A stretch of DNA of 64,000 nucleotides from an uncultured Bacteroides sp. (GCA_949289295.1 CASENM010000020.1:1-64000), one strand, 5' to 3'. Positions 51,173 to 61,063 are shown, counted from the first letter of the stretch. Program-made: numbers and translations. The notes: generated by a model from the letters alone, not told the origin.

Positions 51173-53562
51173 AAGCCAGAGTATAAATCGGGAAATAAAG
51201 GTTTGTGTGTTGATTTGAAAAGGTAAGACGACACTTGCCCCATCAGAACAAGTTCCTTTTCTTTGTTTCTATATAAGAATTCTGATACCGGAGCAAGGTA
51301 TTGAAAGCTATCAGGTAGTTGCTCTGCTACTGATTTCGGGTTAAGGCTACGACATGCTATTAACGCCGCCCTGATCTGCATGTAACCGTGAAAATCCTGT
51401 TTGCCGAGCATATTCATAATAACTCGCACGTAAGCAGGACGCACTGAGGACAAATAGATTATTACAGCAGCATTCTCTATACGGTGGGTACTATCATTCC
51501 GTTCCAACTCTGCAGCAGCATATCTTACCAACTGCTCGTCATCATATTTCAGATATGCCATGAGCAGCCAGAAATGATACGCTTGCCAAGGATATATGTC
51601 GCAGTCCTTACGCATGAGCATGTCAGCAATCAGTTGCTTGGCATCATCTAAATCCCGATTTGAATTGATACAGGAAATCAGTCTACATATCAAAGGGGTA
51701 TCGACCGGTGCAACCTTAAGGGCATCAATTATTGAAAGTAAATTTTTATAGAAGTATTTCCAATATGGCACAAGTGTAAGAGGATAACTGCATAATATAT
51801 AGAGTAAGAATTTCTTCTTCCGCTGCATTTCCTTTACAGACTTCCCGGAATTATTTTTAAGAAAGAAGACAACCTCGTCAAGCGTGTTCACCAATAGGGC
51901 TATGCCGTTTTCACGCCTTCCGAGCGCTTCGCTACGAATCAATTGTTTAATTTGATGATTGGTATGGTCATACAAGCTCAACCCTTCTTTCAATTCTTTG
52001 ACATCATCGGCATTGTCAAGTTGCACACAAGTTACCTTGGAGGAATTCAAACAAAGATTTAGTCTCCGCAACTCACTTTCAAGTGATTGCAGTACATTTC
52101 TGGCACTGAAATAATTCGGTGCCATGAAATAGATGTCATCCATAAAGCGGCAGTACTCGGTAGCTTGTGCTTGGATTTGTATGTCAATATGACTGAGATA
52201 GAAGGTTGCCAACAATGAAGAAGCGTCGCTATTCTGAGGCAGTCCGCAGTATATATTGGGACCAGAAATTTCAGAAAGCATTTGTTCAAGCAATTTTATT
52301 GCATTGAGCGCATCTGTATCGATTGTAATTTCACGCAAAAAACTGATAAGCGTCTTATGTGATATGTTATCATAATAATTCAATATGTCGCACTTGAACA
52401 GACACCCTTCCTTATTATTATCAAGCCACTCATCAATCAGGTAATTCATTTTTATCCACTGCTCCACGCCGCGAGCTATGAGCGACTCATCTTCAGAACG
52501 ATTGAAGCGAGCGGCATAAACTCGGGGAGAAATATATTTTTCCATTATCGGTGCCAGCTTTTCCACTATTGCAATATAAATCAGACGGTCAATAAAGTTA
52601 CCGACCATTGCCTTACGCTGTACCAATGATTCTTTCGGAAGATAAAAGACCTCCATCTCATGGAACTTGTAATGCTCGCAAGATTCATGATTACAGAAAT
52701 AATCAAGCACAAAGTCACGGCTACACATGTCGACATACTGCAAAGGATCGAAAAACCAGTCATCAATCATGTCACGACGCAGACGCTTGAGCGCGGTATC
52801 TAAATTTAGCCTTGTCCCGTTAATACTAATTTCCTGTAAATCAATTATAATCTTGTCATGGGACATACGGGTGTTTCGTGAAGCCTTCCTGGCCAATTTA
52901 TACCAATGTCTATCATATAGCATATCATTTATTTCATCCCAATCCACTTCGGCAAGCATGAAACAGTTCAACTCGAAATCATCAAAAGGATACATCGAAA
53001 TGACGCTTATCAGATAAGGCTCATCTACAAGATGTACACCTCCTCCAGAAATACCATGAAAGCGATGAATGTTCTTAATGTTGTTTTTGCAATAAATCAA
53101 ACGATTACGATCCGGATGATACTCCAGATCAAAATCCACTGGATAATTACGTCCAAGATTAGGATAGCCATGTCCTTTCATCATACACTCTTGAGTTATC
53201 TCAGCATAGTTTTTCACCCATATCTTGACGGCACGGTTCAAATATATTTTACGTATACGGATTATTGCTATGTCACACGTATCATGAAATAGAAAATTCT
53301 CCTCCAACTTATCCGAATATACATTTACTGATGTAAAACCATCTTCAGTAATAATCATTATTGATACATCCGCAATATTGTCCGGCACAGGGTTAGTGGT
53401 TGAGTCTTCTGAAAAAGTGTGCTTTGCCGTAATTACATAATTATAACTGCAATCTGGTGGAGTAACATATAGAAAACCGGACCCATGACTATCTTGACCA
53501 GCCACCTTCAAATCTATTTTGCAGGTATTATATTTTAAATTCAACGTTCCCATCCAACTCAA
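51169..53562 (-). CDS. Trypsin-like protease fused to reverse transcriptase
   Basis: The protein has 797 aa. Residues 1-220 form a chymotrypsin-fold protease with His in YVITAKHTF, Asp in DTCDIAIIRI and Ser in FHGISGGGV. A reverse-transcriptase domain (about 310-540) follows with motif A FKCDILNYYDNIS, motif B GLPQNSDASSLLATFY and the catalytic CRFMDDIYF. The C-terminal 250 residues are helical and repeat-like, as in unknown-group (UG/Abi-type) bacterial RTs. Such RTs usually act in phage defence. The start overlaps the MBL gene by 35 nt. I cannot assign a numbered DRT/UG type. Confidence 0.87.
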   Translation of the reverse strand: MSWMGTLNLKYNTCKIDLKVAGQDSHGSGFLYVTPPDCSYNYVITAKHTFSEDSTTNPVPDNIADVSIMIITEDGFTSVNVYSDKLEENFLFHDTCDIAIIRIRKIYLNRAVKIWVKNYAEITQECMMKGHGYPNLGRNYPVDFDLEYHPDRNRLIYCKNNIKNIHRFHGISGGGVHLVDEPYLISVISMYPFDDFELNCFMLAEVDWDEINDMLYDRHWYKLARKASRNTRMSHDKIIIDLQEISINGTRLNLDTALKRLRRDMIDDWFFDPLQYVDMCSRDFVLDYFCNHESCEHYKFHEMEVFYLPKESLVQRKAMVGNFIDRLIYIAIVEKLAPIMEKYISPRVYAARFNRSEDESLIARGVEQWIKMNYLIDEWLDNNKEGCLFKCDILNYYDNISHKTLISFLREITIDTDALNAIKLLEQMLSEISGPNIYCGLPQNSDASSLLATFYLSHIDIQIQAQATEYCRFMDDIYFMAPNYFSARNVLQSLESELRRLNLCLNSSKVTCVQLDNADDVKELKEGLSLYDHTNHQIKQLIRSEALGRRENGIALLVNTLDEVVFFLKNNSGKSVKEMQRKKKFLLYILCSYPLTLVPYWKYFYKNLLSIIDALKVAPVDTPLICRLISCINSNRDLDDAKQLIADMLMRKDCDIYPWQAYHFWLLMAYLKYDDEQLVRYAAAELERNDSTHRIENAAVIIYLSSVRPAYVRVIMNMLGKQDFHGYMQIRAALIACRSLNPKSVAEQLPDSFQYLAPVSEFLYRNKEKELVLMGQVSSYLFKSTHKPLFPDLYSGL

Positions 53563-54478
53563 ATTTATATTTATCCTTTTCCTCCTCAGATATTTTCAGA
53601 TTCTTGCTCAGTTCATGGTAATAATTGAGATGAAACCGGATTTTGTCATTGACTCTGCGGCCCCATGTCAGTACCTTAAGCATCATTTTTTTATCAGGAT
53701 GAAAATGTACGTCGCCATTAGTGAGCACAACATAATCCGAGCAAACTATTCTTTTTAGAATATCTTGAGAAATATTCTTATAGCTGCCATGATGAGGAAG
53801 TTTAAACAGGTCAAGCTGCAGAGGGTTAGCTTCAGTATAATCAGACAGTGCATTTAGCAAAACCTCGGGAGTACTATCTCCTGGAAACAAATAATTGTGT
53901 TTGCCATCAGTAAGCAACAACACTATAGATGAAGCGTTTACATCAGAGCTGTCCAATACTTTGTCATTTAAATAAGAAGCAAGTTGCTCTAATGCAGTAC
54001 CCCAGTCGCATTTCGGTGTGGCTAAAAATTCCCCCATCCCATCAGGCACTGCATCACAGCCGCCATATAGAACTTTCAACGACCAGTTATCTCCCAAATC
54101 AAATATCTTCCCACGTGTAAGTGCCCTATCCCAGTTCACCCTATAAACCTCCAGTGATTTTTGGACCTTGTCAGCCTGCCTGATACTCAAATAACCGTCT
54201 TTGTCAACAGAAGAAATCACTCTATGTGCCGAGTTAAACCATACGTTATCAACAAGTTCCCAATCTTTAGATTCCATTCTCGCAACACCCCCTATATGGT
54301 CATAATCATAATGGGTTATGACAAGCAAATCAATTCTTTGGCCCTGTTTTCTTATTTCATTTATTATATCACGAAAGGCATCGGATTTTGGTGTTCCAGA
54401 ATCAATAATTACATTCTTGTCATTATGGCAAATGTGGATACAGTCACCATGTTTAGCCTGTAGAAATGATATAATCAT
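53528..54478 (-). CDS. MBL-fold hydrolase (ComEC/Rec2-like domain)
   Basis: This 316-aa protein is a metallo-beta-lactamase-fold domain with the zinc motif THYDYDHIGG (about 56-65), a nearby VIIDSGTP and a later KLPHHGSYKN. It resembles the free-standing ComEC C-terminal nuclease-like domain. There is no signal peptide or membrane part. It is the first gene of the three-gene operon with the protease-RT and the polymerase. It may be a nuclease or phosphodiesterase effector, or a maturation factor. Base composition is AT-rich, as for its two partners. Confidence 0.83.
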   Translation of the reverse strand: MIISFLQAKHGDCIHICHNDKNVIIDSGTPKSDAFRDIINEIRKQGQRIDLLVITHYDYDHIGGVARMESKDWELVDNVWFNSAHRVISSVDKDGYLSIRQADKVQKSLEVYRVNWDRALTRGKIFDLGDNWSLKVLYGGCDAVPDGMGEFLATPKCDWGTALEQLASYLNDKVLDSSDVNASSIVLLLTDGKHNYLFPGDSTPEVLLNALSDYTEANPLQLDLFKLPHHGSYKNISQDILKRIVCSDYVVLTNGDVHFHPDKKMMLKVLTWGRRVNDKIRFHLNYYHELSKNLKISEEEKDKYKFELDGNVEFKI

Positions 54479-54559
54479 AATTTTAGCGTAAATTCAATAT
54501 AAAATATCAATTTATTACACTGTAAATTGGCAGGGCAGAGCCAACCGGCAAGTGTAATA
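54479..54559 (-). promoter_or_regulatory. Upstream region of the RT operon
   Basis: This 81-nt AT-rich gap between the MBL gene and the IS30 remnant must hold the promoter of the leftward RT operon, unless that starts in the remnant. No TAnnTTTG with a proper -33 box could be found. Confidence 0.3.
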
Positions 54560-54940
54560 TCACGAAATATTCTTGAAAAAGCACTCGGCCGGTGTCATGA
54601 AATTGAATCTTTCCCTTGGCCTGGCATTGATTTTCTTCCTGATTTTGGCAATTTCCCCATCAGTGACGGTGCTGACACCGGTCCTTTTGGGGATGCATTG
54701 CCTTATCAGCTTGTTTCCGTTCTCTATGCCCCCTTTCTGCCACGCGCAATAAGAATCGGCAAAGAATACCGGGAGCTCCAGAAGAATGTCCTCCAGCGGC
54801 TTGCATTTCTTTTCCAAAACAGCCGCGTCTGCAGCACAGCCCACCGGAACCATCACCGCCGGCTCCGTGAGATAACGAAAAGGTGTGTCAAAAGAAAAAC
54901 CGTACCTCTGTGCTCCGCAGCCATTGTCAGTTTTCCACAC
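54560..54940 (-). pseudogene. IS30-family transposase remnant
   Basis: The last 65 residues of this frame are the C-terminus of an IS30-type transposase: FADSYCAWQKGGIENGNKLI, then VTDGEIAKIRKKINARPRE and FMTPAECFF. It includes the catalytic Glu in GIENGN. The N-terminal DNA-binding and DD-containing parts are absent, and the first 60 residues are only partly family-like. It overlaps the fucosidase 3' end by 14 nt. It marks the right edge of the inserted RT operon. Confidence 0.75.
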
Positions 54941-56315
54941 GCTCCGCCTCCAAGGCCGTGAATACGGAGAAATTCCGGAGGACAGGCTCCGCCTTCGATT
55001 CTGTGATTTCGAGCCTTATCCTTTCAGCCCTTACCGCATCAAAAATTTCGATACGCTTATGTCCGACATTGCTGCCTTTGGCAAGCTCCACCCATTTCCC
55101 GTCGCACAGTCCGGACAACTTGTATTCCAATATCCGCTCTCCATAGGTGATATCTTCCTGTATGACAACACGGTCCACCATGACTGGCTCATCCAGTCCG
55201 ATCTCGTATTCAGAACCTTTGCCGGAAACCGTCCGCAGAGGATGGCCATATTGCTCTTTTATCGCGTTGCCGAATGCCGTAATGCGCGCCACATCCGCCT
55301 CGGGCACCAGGCCTTTATCGTTGATGACGATGCCCAACAGCATATTGGTGTTCCTGCCCACACTGGTTACATACTTGTGCATCAGCTGGTCCACCGAGAA
55401 CATCATGCTGTCCTGACCGGCATGCCAGAACCAGCCACCCTGGAAGGAACTGTTCCAACGGAGGGTGAAATCCGATTCGCCCGGACACCAGAAAGGCGCG
55501 TCCGGATTTCCGTTCAGGCCCTTGACAACTCTGGTCCCGTCGGCATTGGTCGTAGAATCCGCCGTCGCCCAACAAGGATAAGGGGCCACGCCTTCCTCAT
55601 TGCCCACCCACCGGACGAGATTAGGACTTCCGTAGGGTCCCTGGAAGGCAACGGCATCAGGCTGCAGCTCCTGAAGCAGGGAGAACACATCCGCCCCGCC
55701 ACGTTCTTTGGCCAACACGCCTCCGTCGAACCATATCTCGAACAGCTTTCCATAATTGGTCCACAACTCCGTCAGCTGTTTCCTGACAATCCCGTTGTAT
55801 TCCTCCTGGGTCACCGGGCTTCCCTCCTGCACGATGCCCGGATTCTTCACATGCAGATACCCGTTGGCCGTAGTGCTGGCGTAAATGCCCGGACTGATGC
55901 CGTATTTCCGGCAGGAGTTGATGAAATCCCGGACAATATCGCCCTTTCCGTCCTTCCACGGCGAGTTCTTGATGCTGTACTCATGGGCCTCCGTGGGCCA
56001 AAGGCTGAACCCGCTGCAATGCTTGGCGACCAACACCGCATATCTGGCTCCCAACCTGGAGGCTGTCTCCAGCCACTGGTCGGTATTCAGTTCCGTCGGG
56101 TTGAACACTTCAGGGGAAGGATGCGTCCCAAAATCAGTCCACACATAATCAGGTTTATATACCGGCATGTCAAAATGGATCAACACGCCGATTTCTGCAT
56201 CGGCCCATGCCTGCTGTATGGCATTGGGCACAACGATTCCTGCCGGCTGCTCCTTTTGGGACGAGCAGCTTCCGAGCAGGACCAGAACACTTAAAAATGC
56301 AAATACTTTTCTCAT
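54927..56315 (-). CDS. Alpha-L-fucosidase, GH29, lipoprotein
   Basis: This 462-aa protein has a lipoprotein signal (lipobox LGSC near residue 17). The GH29 catalytic barrel includes HFDMPVYKPD, AKHCSGFSLWPTEA and the nucleophile Asp in FEIWFDGG. A C-terminal carbohydrate-binding-like domain (about 350-460) ends in FTALEAERVEN. It removes terminal fucose from host or plant glycans outside the cell. It is a single gene, divergent from the GH35 beta-galactosidase. Confidence 0.92.
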   Translation of the reverse strand: MRKVFAFLSVLVLLGSCSSQKEQPAGIVVPNAIQQAWADAEIGVLIHFDMPVYKPDYVWTDFGTHPSPEVFNPTELNTDQWLETASRLGARYAVLVAKHCSGFSLWPTEAHEYSIKNSPWKDGKGDIVRDFINSCRKYGISPGIYASTTANGYLHVKNPGIVQEGSPVTQEEYNGIVRKQLTELWTNYGKLFEIWFDGGVLAKERGGADVFSLLQELQPDAVAFQGPYGSPNLVRWVGNEEGVAPYPCWATADSTTNADGTRVVKGLNGNPDAPFWCPGESDFTLRWNSSFQGGWFWHAGQDSMMFSVDQLMHKYVTSVGRNTNMLLGIVINDKGLVPEADVARITAFGNAIKEQYGHPLRTVSGKGSEYEIGLDEPVMVDRVVIQEDITYGERILEYKLSGLCDGKWVELAKGSNVGHKRIEIFDAVRAERIRLEITESKAEPVLRNFSVFTALEAERVEN

Positions 56316-56795
56316 TTCCGTTCAATTTAACATAACGTGAGTCAATATAAAGATTAAAATTATTTACCTGAAAATTAGGAACATAACGATAAAAACATTA
56401 AATCTATGGTGCTTAATTATAACATTTAAGCAAGTACCGCTATGCTCTGAGAGGCTAAAGTTACGGAGATTTGTTGTATGGCCGATGATTTTTGCAAGGA
56501 ATTTTCCAGAACACAGAAAAAAATATATGGTTAAAGACAGGAATCATAAACATCGGAACAAACCTGACCGGATGAGCGATGCAGAAATCAAGGTCATCGT
56601 ATATCTTATGACCGTTTTGTGAAACGGGAGGGGATTGGCGGCCTGGTGTACGGGACGCACGCTGTAATCCGTTTGCGGCAACGGTGGAAAATGGTGAGAA
56701 AAAATTGATAAAATGTGTGAAATCGGAATGAAAAGGGCTTTTCTGAGTGTCTGCTGATTTTTATCTTTGTGGCCAAACATTTATTTTTAAAAGTC
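56316..56795. other. Divergent intergenic region of two glycosidase genes
   Basis: No gene is supported here. On the right side TATCTTTG at 56762-56769 forms the -7 element of the beta-galactosidase gene, with only a weak -33 box (TTTC, 17 nt upstream). The rest is AT-rich with short accidental frames. The leftward promoter for the fucosidase gene was not identified. Confidence 0.5.
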
Positions 56796-59117
56796 ATGAG
56801 ACAAATTTTAGGCATCTTTTTTGGATTAATGCTCTTTGTCGGAGCTGTACAGGCATCCGGCGCGGAGACTTTTGAGGTAGGTAAAGGTACCTTCCTGTTG
56901 AACGGCAAGCCTTTTGTGGTAAAGGCGGCCGAAGTACATTATCCCCGTATACCGGAACCTTATTGGGAGCAGCGCATCCTGTCGTGCAAGGCGTTGGGTA
57001 TGAATACGCTGTGCCTGTACGTGTTCTGGAACCTTCACGAGCAGCGTCCGGGTGAGTTTGACTTCTCCGGAAACAAGGACATCGCGAGGTTCTGCCGTCT
57101 GGCGCAGAAGCACGGCATGTATGTGATTGTCCGGCCGGGTCCGTATGTGTGCGCGGAATGGGAGATGGGCGGACTGCCCTGGTGGCTGCTGAAAAAGCAG
57201 GATGTGCAGTTGCGGACCCTCGACCCGTATTACATGGAGCGGGTCGGCATCTTCATGGACGAGGTGGGCCGGCAGCTGAAGGACCTGCAGGTTACGCGTG
57301 GTGGAAACATCATCATGGTGCAGGTGGAGAACGAATACGGTTCTTACGGCATCGACAAGCCATACGTGTCCGCAATCAGGGATTTGGTGCGTAAGGCCGG
57401 GTTCACTGACGTGCCTTTGTTCCAATGCGACTGGAGCTCCAATTTCACCCATAACGCGCTGGACGATCTGCTGTGGACTGTGAATTTCGGTACGGGCGCC
57501 AATATCGAGGAGCAGTTCCGGAAACTGAAGGAGCTTCGTCCGGACACTCCGCTGATGTGCAGCGAGTTCTGGAGCGGATGGTTTGACCATTGGGGACGCA
57601 AGCACGAGACGCGTGACGCCGCGACCATGGTGGCGGGCATCAGGGACATGCTCGACCGGAACATCTCGTTCAGTCTCTACATGACCCACGGAGGCACTAC
57701 GTTCGGCTGGTGGGGCGGAGCCAACAATCCGGCATACTCGGCCATGTGCAGCTCTTACGACTACGACGCTCCGGTCAGCGAGGCCGGTTGGACCACCCCG
57801 AAATATTTCCAGTTGCGCGACTTGCTGAAAGGTTATCTTCCCGAGGGTGCCGTATTGCCCGAGCCTCCGGCCCCTTATCCGGTGATCCGTGTGGCTCCCG
57901 TCACCGAATGGCAGGTGGCCCCTCTGTTTGAGAATCTTCCCTCGCCCAAGCGGACGGAAGAGATACAGCCGATGGAAATGTTCGACCAAGGCTGGGGTGC
58001 CATTCTTTACCGCACCACACTGAAAGAGGACATCAGCGGGACGCTGCATCTGGACGAGGTGCACGACTGGGCGCAGGTGTTTGCCGACGGACGGCTTCTG
58101 GGCCGTCTGGACCGCCGTCGCGGAGAGTTCACCCTTCCGTTGAGGGAGACACTGAAGAAGGGTACCCGGCTGGACATTTTGGTGGAGGCTATGGGACGCG
58201 TGAATTTCGACAAGTCGATCCACGACCGCAAGGGCATCACCGAGAAGGTGGAAGTGGTTGACGGAGACCGTGTCACCGGACTGAAAGGATGGACCGTCTA
58301 CAATCTGCCTCCTTTCTATGAGTTCGTCAGCCAGAAGGACTATCAGCCGGGAAAGGCTGTAGAGGGGCCGGCCTATTATAGGGCTACTTTCAGTCTTGAC
58401 AAGACGGGTGACACGTTCCTCGACATGCAGACCTGGGGAAAGGGCATGGTCTGGGTGAACGGCCATGCGTTGGGGCGTTTCTGGGAGATCGGTCCCCAGC
58501 AGACGCTTTACATGCCCGGATGCTGGCTGAAGGAAGGCGAGAACGAGATTATCGTGCTCGACCTGAAAGGTCCTGCCGAGACGAAAGTGTCCGGACTGGA
58601 GAAGCCCGTGCTGGACATGCTCCGTGCGGAGGCTCCTGAAACCCATCGTGGAAAGGGGCAGAGTCTGGACCTGAAAGCGGAAAGACCTGTCTATGAAGGC
58701 AGGTTCATTCAAGGCAACGGCTGGCAGGAAGTGAAGTTCGGAAAGCCGGTCAAAGGACGCTTCTTCTGTCTGGAAGGGATTTCCGGTTATGACGGCACTC
58801 ATATCGCGGCCATCGCGGAAATGGACGTGCTCGGCACTGACGGCAAGCCCGTGCCGCGTGAGTCATGGAAGATCGTGTATGCCGACAGTGAGGAAACCCA
58901 CAGCGGCAACCGTACCGCCGACAAGGTGTTCGACCTGCAGGAAAGCACTTTCTGGCAGACGGCGGACGGCACGGCCTATCCGCATCAGATTGTGATCGAC
59001 CTGGGAGAGGCATATCAGGTGACAGGATTCCGTATGCTGCCCCGTGCCGAGGCCGGTGCCCCGGGACAGATAAAGGACTGCCGCGTGTTTGTGAAGGAGA
59101 CGGACTTCACCTATTGA
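56796..59117 (+). CDS. Beta-galactosidase, GH35
   Basis: The ATG at 56796 (773 aa) gives a good signal peptide (RQILGIFFGLMLFVGAVQA). The catalytic domain follows with the family start FLLNGKPFVVKAAEVHYPRI, the acid/base Glu in VQVENEYGSYG and the nucleophile Glu in MCSEFWSGWFDHWG. Two jelly-roll domains typical of GH35 come next, then a discoidin-like F5/8 type C segment in the last 130 residues (TFWQTADGTAYPHQI). It is an exported exo-beta-galactosidase, probably acting with the divergent fucosidase on fucosylated galactosides. Confidence 0.93.
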   Translation: MRQILGIFFGLMLFVGAVQASGAETFEVGKGTFLLNGKPFVVKAAEVHYPRIPEPYWEQRILSCKALGMNTLCLYVFWNLHEQRPGEFDFSGNKDIARFCRLAQKHGMYVIVRPGPYVCAEWEMGGLPWWLLKKQDVQLRTLDPYYMERVGIFMDEVGRQLKDLQVTRGGNIIMVQVENEYGSYGIDKPYVSAIRDLVRKAGFTDVPLFQCDWSSNFTHNALDDLLWTVNFGTGANIEEQFRKLKELRPDTPLMCSEFWSGWFDHWGRKHETRDAATMVAGIRDMLDRNISFSLYMTHGGTTFGWWGGANNPAYSAMCSSYDYDAPVSEAGWTTPKYFQLRDLLKGYLPEGAVLPEPPAPYPVIRVAPVTEWQVAPLFENLPSPKRTEEIQPMEMFDQGWGAILYRTTLKEDISGTLHLDEVHDWAQVFADGRLLGRLDRRRGEFTLPLRETLKKGTRLDILVEAMGRVNFDKSIHDRKGITEKVEVVDGDRVTGLKGWTVYNLPPFYEFVSQKDYQPGKAVEGPAYYRATFSLDKTGDTFLDMQTWGKGMVWVNGHALGRFWEIGPQQTLYMPGCWLKEGENEIIVLDLKGPAETKVSGLEKPVLDMLRAEAPETHRGKGQSLDLKAERPVYEGRFIQGNGWQEVKFGKPVKGRFFCLEGISGYDGTHIAAIAEMDVLGTDGKPVPRESWKIVYADSEETHSGNRTADKVFDLQESTFWQTADGTAYPHQIVIDLGEAYQVTGFRMLPRAEAGAPGQIKDCRVFVKETDFTY

Positions 59118-59514
59118 CGGTGGGATAAAGTCAGGACACAGAGGTGCGGAGTATCTCATGTGAAAGGGCAATATGAAAGGTTATCAAATTTGCATAATGC
59201 TGGGTTTTAGGAAAGTACAGCGCAAGGTAAGCTCTCTATTTGAGCAAAAACTTACGGCAGAAAGAAATTCTGCGCCCAACGCAAATGTACCTTTTTGAAA
59301 ACCAAGCCATTGTTGGAAACGTAGGAAATTTCGGACTTGGTACAAGAGACGGCATAACGGCTCTCACGCTATAGCGTAGACTGCTATTATCATATCTGTA
59401 CCAAAGGTTTCCTACGACCTCCAACTTAGACGTGGTAGCATTGCAGTTCCACGCTCTTGCATTTTATAACCGCCTATAAAGGAACTGGCAGGCATTGAAA
59501 ATAAAACAACATAT
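59118..59514. other. Intergenic region of about 400 bp
   Basis: No convincing gene is present. A 62-codon frame on the minus strand (59236-59424) has no ribosome-binding site or recognisable domain. A CGCTATAGCG palindrome lies near 59368. The sequence directly ahead of the next gene contains no clear promoter. Confidence 0.4.
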
Positions 59515-60195
59515 ATGGAACAACAATTTTGTCAAAGTTGCGGTATGCCCCTGACTGATGAGAACAGAGGGACAAATGCCGATGGAAGCCGTAGCGAGGA
59601 TTATTGCGTCTATTGCTATAAAAACGGTGAGTTCACCCAAGAGTTCACAATGAACCAGATGATAGAGTTCTGCCTGCAATTCTTAGACCAATGGAATGTG
59701 CAGACAGGGTGTAAGTTGACTCCCATACAAGCGAAAGAACAGATGCTCCAGCACTTTCCGCACCTGAAGCGATGGAAAGTGAAAAATGAACGGACACTGA
59801 CGGAAAAAGCGACTCACTTGCTTGCCCAATGCAAAAACGTAACCATTGCTTCCATTGATGCCAACGGTTATCCTCGTCCTGTGCAGATGTCCAAGATAGG
59901 TACAAAGGGGTTCCATGAGGTTTGGATAGCGACAAATGCGGATTCCGTGAAGGTGAATGATTTTAAGGCGAACAACAAGGCGGGGCTTTGCTACGACCAT
60001 TACGGGGATGGTATTGCCCTGCGTGGCACGGTAGAGATTGTCACGGACAATGCCACTCGCAAGGATATGTGGCAAGACTGGTTCATTTATCATTTCCCCG
60101 GCGGACCGAATGACCCCAATTACGTGCTTCTGCATTTCATTGGCACGGAAGCCACCTTTTGGATAAATGGCGAATTTTCCCACTCCGACATCTGA
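59515..60195 (+). CDS. Zinc-ribbon plus pyridoxamine-phosphate-oxidase-like protein
   Basis: The protein has 226 aa. Residues 1-35 form a zinc ribbon (CQSCGMPL then YCVYCY). A helical segment (about 40-90) connects to a flavin-binding split-barrel domain of the pyridoxamine-phosphate-oxidase type (TIASIDANGYPRPVQMSKIG, then WIATNADSVKVNDF). Such proteins often bind FMN or F420-like cofactors and act in general stress. It is followed at once by the TfoX-like and helical genes in the same direction. Confidence 0.8.
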   Translation: MEQQFCQSCGMPLTDENRGTNADGSRSEDYCVYCYKNGEFTQEFTMNQMIEFCLQFLDQWNVQTGCKLTPIQAKEQMLQHFPHLKRWKVKNERTLTEKATHLLAQCKNVTIASIDANGYPRPVQMSKIGTKGFHEVWIATNADSVKVNDFKANNKAGLCYDHYGDGIALRGTVEIVTDNATRKDMWQDWFIYHFPGGPNDPNYVLLHFIGTEATFWINGEFSHSDI

Positions 60196-60205
60196 TACGT
60201 GACTT

Positions 60206-60517
60206 ATGAGCTGCAGTACTGAATTTATCGAATTCGTATGTTCGCAAATAGCTGATGCAGGTGAAGCACGTTTTCGCAAGATGTTTGGAGATTACGTGAT
60301 TTACGTGAATGAGAAGCCTGTCATCACAGCATGCGATGGAATCTGTTATGTGAAAAAACATCCTTCCATACAATCTTTGATGGAGGATGCCAAGTGCGGA
60401 CATCCTTACGAAGGCGCTAAAGAACATTATATCCTTGACATCTCGCATCGTGACCATGCGCTGCAGGTTATTCGTGCCTTGTGGAAGGTATTGCCTTTTC
60501 CAAAGAAAAAGAAATAA
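60206..60517 (+). CDS. TfoX N-terminal-domain protein
   Basis: This 103-aa single TfoX-like N-terminal domain has RKMFGDYVIYVNEKPV near the middle and a GICYVKKH strand. The family takes its name from competence regulators. Short single-domain forms are common near small oxidoreductase genes and have no settled role. It is 10 nt after the upstream gene. Confidence 0.8.
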   Translation: MSCSTEFIEFVCSQIADAGEARFRKMFGDYVIYVNEKPVITACDGICYVKKHPSIQSLMEDAKCGHPYEGAKEHYILDISHRDHALQVIRALWKVLPFPKKKK

Positions 60518-60536
60518 ACAAAATATTATACTTCTC

Positions 60537-61043
60537 ATGCTTCCATTGGATATCAGACTTTCAAAAGCGCAGGTTATGACAATAGCCGGAAATCTTCATC
60601 ACGATGAATGTGGCATTGAGGCTATGTTTGTTCAAATGAAACAAGCGGACAATCCTCGTGTGGCTTATCATGCAGCATGGGTGCTGTCCCATTTATCCAA
60701 AGAAGACAAAAGGATTTATCTTCTTCCGTATTACGGGGAGTTGGTTGATATGGCAACCTCCGCAGAGCTTTGTTTTCGTCGTAGGCTGATACTGGCTATC
60801 CTCACAGACCTTCCAACGAATGAGCCGAACGGTAGATTACTGGATTTTTGCCTCACGCATATAAATGACCCCAAAGAAAGCGACGGGTCACACTCTGCAA
60901 TGGTCAAACTTGCCGCAAGAATGTGCAAACCCTATCCTGAACTGTGCAAGGAACTGGCATTGTGCTTGGATATGATGCCGCAAGATTCATCCCCAAGCGT
61001 AGCGGCTGCGAAAAGAAATGCCTTGAAAATGATTCAAAAATGA
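60537..61043 (+). CDS. Helical (HEAT-like) protein
   Basis: The ATG at 60537 gives 168 aa. The longer frame upstream overlaps the TfoX-like gene and is not protein-like. The sequence is all helical with HEAT-like pairs (PRVAYHAAWVLSHLSKED, then RRRLILAILTDLP). No catalytic residues are evident. It is the third gene of a small operon with the zinc-ribbon flavoprotein and the TfoX-like protein. Confidence 0.65.
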   Translation: MLPLDIRLSKAQVMTIAGNLHHDECGIEAMFVQMKQADNPRVAYHAAWVLSHLSKEDKRIYLLPYYGELVDMATSAELCFRRRLILAILTDLPTNEPNGRLLDFCLTHINDPKESDGSHSAMVKLAARMCKPYPELCKELALCLDMMPQDSSPSVAAAKRNALKMIQK

Positions 61044-61063
61044 GTAAAACATTTAGAGCCTGT

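Noticed and set aside
54885-56294. 469-codon + strand frame opposite the fucosidase gene
   Set aside because: The minus strand encodes a complete GH29 lipoprotein with signal and catalytic Asp. The + frame has no recognisable domain.
56826-58802. 658-codon minus-strand frame opposite the GH35 gene
   Set aside because: It is antisense to a GH35 enzyme with both catalytic Glu residues, and its composition is that of a shadow frame.
59236-59424. 62-codon minus-strand frame between GH35 and the zinc-ribbon gene
   Set aside because: It has no ribosome-binding site, no domain and no operon partner. It is listed only as intergenic content.
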